This document shows positions 7,705 to 15,408 of a stretch of DNA of 64,000 nucleotides, piece by piece (within the stretch, counting starts at the first letter, position 1; every line of letters starts with the position of its first letter). The notes below the pieces were generated by a model. That model made no database searches. It had not been told where the DNA came from and worked only from the letters and a program-made list of their open reading frames with translations. The stretch covers positions 186,001 to 250,000 of the forward strand of contig JACKDL010000003.1 of the NCBI GenBank assembly GCA_020633555.1, read 5' to 3'. The position numbers were made by a program, and so were the translations under genes. Source of the stretch: Myxococcales bacterium. GTDB lineage: Bacteria; Myxococcota_A; Bradymonadia; UBA7976; UBA1532.

Positions 7705-10469
7705 GGGCGGCGCTCCCAGGCGCGCAGGAAGGGCTCCAGGTGGCCCCGCAGCACGTCCTTCACTTGGGGGTGGCTGGCCTGGGTGCGGGGGTCCTGCACG
7801 GCGCCCCCCTTCAGGCCATAGGTGCGGGCCGGCTCGTCGGTGCCCTCGCCCCGCACCAGGTAGGGCAGCAGATCGCCCGCCAGCAGGGTCAGCGTGGCGC
7901 GATCGGTGCCGTCCAGGGTCCAGTCCAGGCCGCGGCCGGGCACCTGCAGGGCCAGCCGGGCGCTGCGGCGGCCCAGGAACTCGCCGGCACCCTTGCGGGC
8001 GTCGGCCAGCCGGGCGCCCTCGGGCACGGGGCCGGGCTGCTCGCTGCGGGGCACCACGTCCACCCGGGCCCGGGCGCTCTTGCCGGCGGGCAGCTTGCGC
8101 ACGTGGCGGCCGGCCTCCATGGCGAGCACGGCCCCCACGCCGGCGCCCTCGATCTCCAGCACCACCCGCAGGGTCTTCTGGCCGGGGCGCTGCTCGGCCA
8201 CCACCTCGTGGGTGAAGCCGCGCCGGGCGCACCAGGCGGCGTACATGCCCACCAGGTGGTTGAGCCACTTGCCCGGCGCCTGGGTGGGATCGGCGGGGCC
8301 GATGACCAGCCAGACGCCGCTGGGGCCCTGCTGGCTGCCGAGCTGGAGCCAGCGGGCCTGGTTGTGGCGCGCCTCGGCCACCAGCGGCGCCAGCTCATCG
8401 GCGGCGGGCTCCCGGGCGCCGGCCAGCAGGTCGCGCAGGGTTCGGGCGGGGCCGAGCAGGCGCTTGTCCGCCTGCAGGCGGGCGTCGAGGGTGGTGTAGC
8501 GCTTCAGGGTGCGCTGGGCCTGGGCGGGATCGTCCCAGAAGGTGGGCGCCTGGCTCTGCTCGATGAGGGCGCTGGCCTCGGCGGCCCGCTCGGCGTGCTG
8601 GGCCTCGAGCGCGGCCCAGGCGGCCACCAGGCGCTCGGCCTCGGCCCGCAGCTCGCTGGCGGTGAGCGCCAGGTCCGACTCGTCCTCGGCCGCGGGCAGC
8701 ACCACCAGCGGCTCCACCACCTCGCGCACCACCGGGCGGTCGCGCACCACGCCCAGCTCCAGCCGCGCGCCCTTGGGCGGCTCGCGGCGCACCAGGAAGT
8801 CGGCCAGGGCGGCGGTGACGCTGCGCTCGATCTCCCGGCGCAGGAAGCGGGCGCCGAAGTGCGGGTGGTAGCCGTGGGCCACCACCCAGTCCAGCAGCTC
8901 CATGCTGAACTCCAGCGCCAGATCGCGCCGGTGGATGCCATCGCGCTTCACCAGATCGGCCAGCTCGCGCCGGGCGATGTCGCGGATGTGGGCCCGGCTG
9001 AGCGGGTGGAAGTGCACCACGTGGTCGAAGCGGTTCAGGAACTCGAAGCGGAAGGTCTTGAGCAGCCGCCGGTCGAGCTCGCGGTCCAGGGCCTTCAGGT
9101 CCCGCTGGGGCGTGAAGCCCAGGCCCGTCTCGCGGTACACCTCCACCCCGGCGTTGCTGGTGGCGATGATGATCATGCTCGCCGCCGAGACCGTCTCGCC
9201 CATGCCGTTGATGAAGCGGCCCTCGTCGATGAGCTGCAGGAAGGCGTCGTGCACCCGCGGGTGGGCCTTCTCGAACTCGTCGAGCAGCAGCACGCCGAAG
9301 GGGTGGCCCATGAGCCGGCTGGCCAGCACGCCGCGCTTCTGGGCCAGGTTGTTGCCGTAGGGGCTGCCGAACAGGGTCGCCACGTCCCCTTCGTTGCCGT
9401 AGTCGGCCATGTTCACGCGGATCAGGCGCTGGCGGTCGCCGAACAGGTACTCGGCCAGGAGCTGCGCCGCGTGGGTCTTGCCCACGCCCGTGGGGCCCAC
9501 GAAGAGCAGCACCCCGAAGGGGCGGCGCAGATCGGTGAGGCCCGCCTTGATGAGCGCGATCATCCGCACGATGACGTCCACGGCCTCGTGCTGGCCCAGC
9601 AGGCGGCCGGCGAGGAAGGCGTGCACGTCGTCCAGATCCAGGCGCTCGCGGGGGTCCACCAGGCTGCCGGGCACCCGGGTGAGCTGGCTGAAGCGGGCCA
9701 CCACCGCGTCCAGGCCCAGCACGTCGCCGGTCTTGTCGGCGAGCACCCGGGTCTGCTCCAGCAGATCCAGCACCTTGCGGGGGAAGCTGCGGTCGCCCAT
9801 GTAGCGGGCGGTGAGCTCGATGGCCACGCCCTGGGCCTCGGGCTGGAAGGCGCGGCGCCCGTGGGCGGCGCCGTGGGCGTCCCAGCGCTCGACGATGCGC
9901 TTCACCGTCGGCACCGGGGGCTCCTTGACCACGATGGGCACCAGGTACTCGGTGAGGTCGCTCCAGTACTCCACCATCTCGTCGAAGGCGCTGGGCAGGG
10001 CCTCGGCCAGGATGGGCAGGCGGGCCCGCCCCAGGAACCGGTGCAGCATGGCCTCCCAGTCCAGGGCGTAGGCGGCGTGCACGTCCCGGATGAGCGGCAG
10101 CACGGGCTCCTTCAGGCTCAGCAGGTAGTCGAAGAGCTTCTGGGCAAAGTCGGTGGCCTTGCCGGTGTTGGGCGGGAAGCGGCCGGCGATGGCCTTGAAG
10201 CTGAACTGCACCACCCGGGCGCCCCGCAGGGCCTCGGGGCCCTCGCCGCGGTGCAGGCGGTCGATGAGCGCGTGGTAGACGGCGCTCTTGCCCACGCCCC
10301 GCGGGCCCACCAGCACGGGCGAGCGGTTGTTGCCCGCCAGCAGGGTCTCCTCGACCTGCCGCAGCAGCTCGTCCACCTCGAAGGCCGGGGGCAGCTCGCC
10401 CGCCTGGCAGGCGGCGCTGAGATCCCGCTCGATCCACGCCTCGAGCTCGATCTTCGACTTCTTCCCCAT
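7701..10469 (-). CDS. Clp/Hsp100-like AAA+ ATPase fused to a release-factor-2-like domain lacking GGQ
   Basis: A 922-residue fusion. Residues 1-270: a degenerate first P-loop domain with Walker A GPRGVGKS (55-62) but no recognisable Walker B. Residues 285-580: a canonical ClpA/ClpB second AAA+ domain with GPTGVGKT (325-332), LLLDEFEK (394-401), sensor 1 IIATSNAG (434-441), the FEFLNRFD arginine-finger region and a C-terminal small domain (HFGARFLRREIERSV). Residues about 605-922 align by eye with RF2: coiled PCRF-like part with FWDDPAQAQ, then WLVIGPA.../GKWLNHLVGMYAAWCARRGF corresponding to the RF2 segment around DWASMLERMYLRWAESRGF, then MEAGRHVRKLP (RF2 ETGVHRLVRKSPF) and TYGLKGGAVQDPRTQ (RF2 RSYVLDDSRIKDLRTG) up to a VLRGHLEPFL end. 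The GGQ loop and the SPF codon-reading tripeptide are absent. ATG 10469 has GAGGGGAG upstream. A ribosome-binding remodelling factor is inferred. Confidence 0.85.
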   Translation of the reverse strand: MGKKSKIELEAWIERDLSAACQAGELPPAFEVDELLRQVEETLLAGNNRSPVLVGPRGVGKSAVYHALIDRLHRGEGPEALRGARVVQFSFKAIAGRFPPNTGKATDFAQKLFDYLLSLKEPVLPLIRDVHAAYALDWEAMLHRFLGRARLPILAEALPSAFDEMVEYWSDLTEYLVPIVVKEPPVPTVKRIVERWDAHGAAHGRRAFQPEAQGVAIELTARYMGDRSFPRKVLDLLEQTRVLADKTGDVLGLDAVVARFSQLTRVPGSLVDPRERLDLDDVHAFLAGRLLGQHEAVDVIVRMIALIKAGLTDLRRPFGVLLFVGPTGVGKTHAAQLLAEYLFGDRQRLIRVNMADYGNEGDVATLFGSPYGNNLAQKRGVLASRLMGHPFGVLLLDEFEKAHPRVHDAFLQLIDEGRFINGMGETVSAASMIIIATSNAGVEVYRETGLGFTPQRDLKALDRELDRRLLKTFRFEFLNRFDHVVHFHPLSRAHIRDIARRELADLVKRDGIHRRDLALEFSMELLDWVVAHGYHPHFGARFLRREIERSVTAALADFLVRREPPKGARLELGVVRDRPVVREVVEPLVVLPAAEDESDLALTASELRAEAERLVAAWAALEAQHAERAAEASALIEQSQAPTFWDDPAQAQRTLKRYTTLDARLQADKRLLGPARTLRDLLAGAREPAADELAPLVAEARHNQARWLQLGSQQGPSGVWLVIGPADPTQAPGKWLNHLVGMYAAWCARRGFTHEVVAEQRPGQKTLRVVLEIEGAGVGAVLAMEAGRHVRKLPAGKSARARVDVVPRSEQPGPVPEGARLADARKGAGEFLGRRSARLALQVPGRGLDWTLDGTDRATLTLLAGDLLPYLVRGEGTDEPARTYGLKGGAVQDPRTQASHPQVKDVLRGHLEPFLRAWERRP

Positions 10470-10565
10470 CGCTCCCCTCACAGCCCGGGGGGGCATGGTA
10501 CAGCGGCCCGGCGACCGCCGCGACGGCCGCGGCATCCCGCCGGGGGACCCGGCCCGAGGTGATCC

Positions 10566-11723
10566 ATGGCGTGGTGGCGGATGGTGCTTTTCCTGGGCGT
10601 GTTCGGCGGCCTGGCCGCCGGGCTGCACGTGTACTTGTACCGGCGGCTGGTGCGCGACCCCCTGCGCTCGGCCCGGGCCCGCCGGGTGGGGCGCTGGGTG
10701 TTCACGGGCCTGGGCCTTCTGCTGCTGACGGGCGTGGCCATCAACCGCTTCGTGCCCCGGCACCTGGGCGAGGTCATCGGCTACGCCGCCTTCGGCTGGA
10801 TGGGCCTGGTGACCCTGCTGGTGCCCCTGCTGTGGGCGGTGGACATGGTGCGCATCCCCCTGGCGGTGCGGCGGCGAGCGCGGGGCGAGGGCCCGGTTGA
10901 TCCCACGCGGCGGCTGGCCATCGCCCGAGGCGCCGCGGCGCTGACCACCCTGACGGCCGGTGGGGCCGCGGCGGTGGCGGTGGACACGGCGCTGGCGGGC
11001 CCGCGGGTGGAGCACGTCACCGTGCCCATCGCGGGGCTGGATCCGGCCCTGGACGGGCTGGTCGTGGTGCAGCTCAGCGACATCCACGTGGGCCCCACCC
11101 TGGGGCGGCCCTTCGTCGAGGGGCTGGTGCGCATGGTGAACGGGCTGGGGGCCGATCTGGTGGCCATCACCGGCGATCTGGTGGACGGCACCGTGGGGCG
11201 CCTGGGCGATCACACCGCGCCGCTGGCGCACCTGCGCAGCACCCACGGCACGTTCTTCTGCACCGGCAACCACGAGTACTACTCGGGCGTGGACGCCTGG
11301 TGCGCCGAGCTCCAGCGGCTGGGCGTCACCGTGCTGCGCAACCGGCACGTGGGGCTGACGCACAAGGGCGCCGCGCTGGACGTGGTGGGGGTGGACGACT
11401 GGCGGGCGGATCACGACATGGCACGGGCCTGCCAGGGGCGCGACGCCGCGCGCTTCGGCCTGTGCCTGGCCCACCAGCCCAAGAGCGTGGCCGCCGCCGC
11501 GGCGCACGGGCTGGACCTGATGCTGTGCGGCCACACCCACGGCGGGCAGATCTGGCCCGCCAACCTGGTGGTGCGGCTGGTACAGCCGTATGTGAAGGGC
11601 CTGCATCGGCACAGCGAGCGCACCTGGATCTACGTGAACCGGGGCACCGGCTACTGGGGCCCGCCCATGCGGTTGCGGGTGCCCGCCGAGATCACCCGGC
11701 TCGTGTTGAGGCGCGTGGGATGA
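10566..11723 (+). CDS. membrane-anchored calcineurin-like metallophosphoesterase (YkuE/YaeI type)
   Basis: A 385-residue protein with an N-terminal membrane region (three to four hydrophobic helices in residues 1-150, including MAWWRMVLFLGVFGGLAAGL) and a C-terminal metallophosphoesterase domain. The five metal-site blocks are present in order: LSDIHVG, ITGDLVDG, CTGNHEYY, then LCGHTHGGQ with the GHTHGGQ signature. Members of this group act on lipid-linked or membrane phosphoesters (e.g. UDP-diacylglucosamine-type or lipid pyrophosphate substrates); the substrate here is not decidable. ATG 10566 lies 4 bp after GAGGTGATCC. It is divergent from the AAA+/RF-like operon with under 100 bp between them. 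Confidence 0.85.
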   Translation: MAWWRMVLFLGVFGGLAAGLHVYLYRRLVRDPLRSARARRVGRWVFTGLGLLLLTGVAINRFVPRHLGEVIGYAAFGWMGLVTLLVPLLWAVDMVRIPLAVRRRARGEGPVDPTRRLAIARGAAALTTLTAGGAAAVAVDTALAGPRVEHVTVPIAGLDPALDGLVVVQLSDIHVGPTLGRPFVEGLVRMVNGLGADLVAITGDLVDGTVGRLGDHTAPLAHLRSTHGTFFCTGNHEYYSGVDAWCAELQRLGVTVLRNRHVGLTHKGAALDVVGVDDWRADHDMARACQGRDAARFGLCLAHQPKSVAAAAAHGLDLMLCGHTHGGQIWPANLVVRLVQPYVKGLHRHSERTWIYVNRGTGYWGPPMRLRVPAEITRLVLRRVG

Positions 11724-11767
11724 CGGCAAGGTAAAGTCCCATAAGACCGCCGCCGTTGCAGGGGCCG

Positions 11768-13036
11768 ATGTTCTTCGACCGCCTCGATCCCGCCGACGTG
11801 GATCCCGCGCTGCGCGTGGGGCACGACGACGCCGTGCACTGGCTGGAGGCCCTGCTCCAGCGCCACCTGACCCTGGCGGGGCCGCCCACGCCGCGGGCCG
11901 CGTGCCTCACCGGGGCGCCCGGCGTGGGCAAGTCCATCGTGGCGCGGGCCGCGCTGGATCGGCTGGCGCAGCACCACCCGCAGGCCCTGTTCATCACCGT
12001 CGACGTGGGCGCCTGCCTGGGCCACCGCGGCGTGCTCGAGGCCCTGGTGGGCGAGCTGGCGCGGGCGCTGGATCTGCGCCGCAAGGCCGGTGGACCCGCG
12101 GGGGCGCTGCTGGCGGCCGCCCAGGTGCTGCGCACGCTCACCCGCTTCGAGCAGGTGCCGCTGCGGGTGGTGCATGAGCAGCTCCGCCCGTTCCAGCCGG
12201 GCCTGGATCCGGCCGTCACCCCTGGCCTCTTCGGTGCGCTGCGCCTGGCCTTCGGGCTGGCCTTCGACCTGAGCGACAAGCAGATCAAGCGGCTGACCGG
12301 GGTGGCCCGCTTCGACCCCGCGGGGCTCACCGACGCGGTGGTGGCCCTGGTGGGCGATCTGCGGGCCGCCGGCCTGGACGCGGTGGTGCTGCTGGACGAT
12401 CTGGACGGCCTGCGGGGCCCCGACGGGCGCCACGGCCCCGACCGGCGGGCCCTGGAGGCCGTGCTGGCCCTGCGGGCGGCGCCCGTGGGCTGGGTGATGA
12501 CCCTGCGCACGGCGGCCACGGCCGTGATCCCCAGGGAGATCAGCTACATCCGGGCCCTGCGGCCCCTGCCGCCCGAGGGGCTGCGCGCCCTGCTCGAGGC
12601 CCGGCTGGCGGCCGAGCGGCCGGCGCTGCGCGACGCGCTGCTGGCCCCCGAGCGGGCGCCGGTGCTCGCCCGGCTGGCCCGCATGGCGCCCACCCCGCGG
12701 GCCTTCCTGCGCTGGGTGAAGTTCCTGTTCGAGGAGGAGAAGCTCACCGCCGAGCGGCTGGCCGAGGGCGTCGACTTCTTCCTCGAGAGCGAATACTCGG
12801 CGCTGGATCCGCAGGTGCTGCGGGCCGTGGCCTGGTGTTTCGGCGCGCCCGACGGCGACGCCACCGAGGACGCCCTGTTGGCCGCGTGCGGCGGCGACCG
12901 CTTCCTGTGGGGCCAACTTCTGGATCACCGGGTGGTGCGCCCGCGGGACCACTGGCACCCGGCCTCGACCTTCCAGCTCGACCCGGAGCTGGTGTGCCTG
13001 CACCCCGTGGCCTGGGGCGAAGGGGAGATGACATGA
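11768..13036 (+). CDS. P-loop ATPase of the AAA+/STAND class, paired with a TPR protein
   Basis: A 422-residue ATPase with Walker A GAPGVGKS (49-56), Walker B VVLLDDLD (206-213) and a sensor-like VGWVMTLRTAA strand, followed by a helical winged-helix-like C-terminal region (LRPLPPEGLRALLEARL, then a lid-like bundle). This resembles Orc1/Cdc6- or STAND-type NTPases rather than metabolic ATPases. I use ATG 11768 instead of the upstream in-frame TTG 11756; GCAGGGG precedes it. The TGA overlaps the ATG of the next gene (ATGA), so both proteins are made together. ATPase plus TPR pairs are frequent in bacterial signalling and conflict systems; the effector, if any, is not recognisable here. Confidence 0.65.
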   Translation: MFFDRLDPADVDPALRVGHDDAVHWLEALLQRHLTLAGPPTPRAACLTGAPGVGKSIVARAALDRLAQHHPQALFITVDVGACLGHRGVLEALVGELARALDLRRKAGGPAGALLAAAQVLRTLTRFEQVPLRVVHEQLRPFQPGLDPAVTPGLFGALRLAFGLAFDLSDKQIKRLTGVARFDPAGLTDAVVALVGDLRAAGLDAVVLLDDLDGLRGPDGRHGPDRRALEAVLALRAAPVGWVMTLRTAATAVIPREISYIRALRPLPPEGLRALLEARLAAERPALRDALLAPERAPVLARLARMAPTPRAFLRWVKFLFEEEKLTAERLAEGVDFFLESEYSALDPQVLRAVAWCFGAPDGDATEDALLAACGGDRFLWGQLLDHRVVRPRDHWHPASTFQLDPELVCLHPVAWGEGEMT

Positions 13037-15408
13037 GCTGGCTGCTGCCCACCACCCTGCCCGCCGCGCCCCTGCCGCCCGGCCGCTACTGGCTGCCCTG
13101 GGCCCATGGGCCCGCCGATCAGGACCGGCTGGTGGAGCTGGTGTTCCGCATGCAGCCCCAGCTCACCCACCTGGTGCGGCTGCCCTGGGCGGCGGTGGAT
13201 CTGCCGCAGCGGCTGGTGCGCCCCGAGCGCTGCCTGGTGGTGGTGGACGTGGCCCCCGGGGTCGATCCCGATGAGCGCAACCTGGCGCTGGATGCCCTGG
13301 GCGGGGCCGTGCAGCTCCTGCGCCCCGCCGAGCCCCGGGTGGGCCTGGACGGCTGGCAGGCCGAGCACCTGCGGCCGGCCCTGGCCCACGCCATCCACAC
13401 GGCGGTGCGGGCGCCCGATCACCCGCTGGCGCCCCTGGGCATCGCGCACCTGCCGGTGGAGCTGGCCTCGGGGCTCACCCGCGACCTGGTGGAGCTGGTG
13501 GATCTGCTCGAGGGGGCCGTGGCCCACCGCCTGCAATACGCCCGGCTGGGCATGGATCCCGAGGAGTGGCGCGAGAGCCTGCAGCACACGGCGGGCCGCT
13601 GGCTGGCGGACCGGGTGCTGCGGCTGGCGGGGCACACCCTGCAGCACGCCGTGGCGCTGCTGATGGCCGGCCCCGAGCGCATCACCGAGGTGGAGGGCTT
13701 CATCGAGGGGGGTCAGGGCCTGGCCCGGCTGGGGCTGGCGACCGTGCAGCGGCAGACCGTGCGGCTGGGGCCGCTGGCCCGGCAGCTCGACGACCCGTTC
13801 ATCCGCGGCGCCTTCCTGGATCGGATGCCGGCGGACGCCTTCAACGAGCAGGCCCGGCGCTTCGTGGTGGCGGGCGAGATGGCGCCCAGCCGCGGCGGCG
13901 GGGATCTGGACGTGCCCGTGCGCCGCTCGGGGGATCTGCTGTGGCGCAGCGTGGTGGAGGCGCTGGAGCTGGAGCGGATCCGGGTGAGCGAGGGGGCCGA
14001 TGCCGCCGCCGCGGCGGCCGCCGAGGCGGGGCTGCACCTCTTGGGGGAGCTGTGTCAGCTCCCGGCCCACGTGGAGGCCTTGAGCGCGGCGCTCACCGAT
14101 CGGGTGCGCGCGGCGCTGGCGGCGGGCGAGCCCTTCGCCCTGGACGGCACGCCCCTGGCCCGGCTGCTGCACTTGCTGGCGGCGCTGCTGCGCTTCACGT
14201 GCGCCCGCGGCCCCCGCGAGCTGGCCACCCGCGATCAGGCGGCCCTCTCGCTGGATCTGCTGGTGCGGGTGGACGATCCCGAGGCGTACCGGCTGGCCCG
14301 GGGCGCGGTGACCGCCGAGCTGGCCTGGGATCTGGCCCTGAGCGCCCCCGACCGGGCGGCCCTGGAGGCGGTGGACGCCCGCTGTGATCGGATGCGGCGG
14401 CAGCTCCCGCCGCGGTCGGCGGCGGCCCTGAGCCTGCAAGGGGTGGTGGCCTGGCTGGCGGAGCGCCGGGGCGATCTGGGGCTGGCCGAGACGCTGCACG
14501 CCGAGCGCCTGGCCGGCTACGAGGCCCTGGGCGCCGCCCGTGAGGCGGCGGTGACCCGGGGGCGGCTGGCGCGGCTGAAGGTGGGCCGCTGCGAGCTCGA
14601 GGCGGCCGAGGCCGATCTCACCGCGGCCGTGGCCACCTTCGAGGCGCTGGGGGCCCAGCACGATCTGGCCATCGGGCAGGGCGACATCGCCCGGCTGCGA
14701 GCCCGGCAGGGCCGGATCCACGAGGCGCTGCAGCTCCACCGTCAGCGGCTGAAGGTGCTGGAGCGGCTGGGGGCCCGCCGGGCGCGGGCGCAGGCCAAGG
14801 TGGACATCGCCCGGCTGCTCGCCCGTGAGAAGCGCTTCGACGAGGCCCTGGCCCTGCTGCGGCCCGCGCTGGAGGACTTCGAGCACCTGCGTGACCGCCA
14901 GGGCGAGGGGGTGGCCCGGGGCGCCATGGCGCGCATCCTGGCGGCCCGGGGCGAGTTCGACGAGGCCATCAGCCTGCACCGGCACGCCCTGCGGGCGGCG
15001 CGGGCCCTGGGCGAGCCGGCGGTGGAGGCGGACGCCCGCCTGGCCCTGGGCGAGCTGGAGCTGCAGCGGGCGGCCCGGGCTCAGCAGGACGCGGGGCGCA
15101 CCCAGCACCTGCGCGCCGCTCGGGCCGAGCTGGGCTCGGCGTTCCGTCTGGCCCAGGCGGTGGAGCACGTGGACACCCTCACCGAGGCCGCCGCAGCCTA
15201 CGCGCAGGCGCTGATGTTGCTGGGGCAGATGGATGACGCGCGCCGCTTCGTGGCGGCGGTCAGCGGGCCGCTGCGGGCGGCCAGCCGGGTGGCGGTGGCG
15301 CAGGCGCTCGAGGCGCTGGTGGGCGGCATCGAGGGGGTCGCGCCCGCCTCCATCCCCCCAACCCCGGCGCCGCCGGCCCTGCCCGGTGAGGATCAGGGCG
15401 AGGGCTGA
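13033..15408 (+). CDS. large TPR-repeat protein coupled to the ATPase
   Basis: A 791-residue protein. Residues 1-480 are an all-helical region without a recognised domain. From about residue 480 to 760 there are TPR-type 40-residue repeats (e.g. GDLGLAETLHAERLAGYEALG, RIHEALQLHRQRLKVLERLG, KRFDEALALLRPALEDFEHL), spaced like kinesin-light-chain TPRs, and a Pro-rich tail. The start ATG 13033 overlaps the stop of the ATPase gene; the longer in-phase upstream frame is a shadow of that gene. The 3' end overlaps by 16 bp the end of the convergent peroxidase-like gene. Probably the sensor or scaffold partner of the ATPase. Confidence 0.7.
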   Translation: MSWLLPTTLPAAPLPPGRYWLPWAHGPADQDRLVELVFRMQPQLTHLVRLPWAAVDLPQRLVRPERCLVVVDVAPGVDPDERNLALDALGGAVQLLRPAEPRVGLDGWQAEHLRPALAHAIHTAVRAPDHPLAPLGIAHLPVELASGLTRDLVELVDLLEGAVAHRLQYARLGMDPEEWRESLQHTAGRWLADRVLRLAGHTLQHAVALLMAGPERITEVEGFIEGGQGLARLGLATVQRQTVRLGPLARQLDDPFIRGAFLDRMPADAFNEQARRFVVAGEMAPSRGGGDLDVPVRRSGDLLWRSVVEALELERIRVSEGADAAAAAAAEAGLHLLGELCQLPAHVEALSAALTDRVRAALAAGEPFALDGTPLARLLHLLAALLRFTCARGPRELATRDQAALSLDLLVRVDDPEAYRLARGAVTAELAWDLALSAPDRAALEAVDARCDRMRRQLPPRSAAALSLQGVVAWLAERRGDLGLAETLHAERLAGYEALGAAREAAVTRGRLARLKVGRCELEAAEADLTAAVATFEALGAQHDLAIGQGDIARLRARQGRIHEALQLHRQRLKVLERLGARRARAQAKVDIARLLAREKRFDEALALLRPALEDFEHLRDRQGEGVARGAMARILAARGEFDEAISLHRHALRAARALGEPAVEADARLALGELELQRAARAQQDAGRTQHLRAARAELGSAFRLAQAVEHVDTLTEAAAAYAQALMLLGQMDDARRFVAAVSGPLRAASRVAVAQALEALVGGIEGVAPASIPPTPAPPALPGEDQGEG

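Noticed and set aside
7701..10469. AAA+/RF-like fusion as a chimera of two genes
   Set aside because: Frame is open throughout, no start or ribosome site is seen at the domain border, and codon bias is uniform. It still deserves checking in other genomes.
7740..10562. A 940-codon open frame on the plus strand opposite the AAA+/RF-like gene
   Set aside because: It is a high-GC shadow: composition is Gly/Ala/His/Gln-rich without any domain, while the minus strand encodes clear AAA+ and RF-like motifs with overlaps to neighbours.
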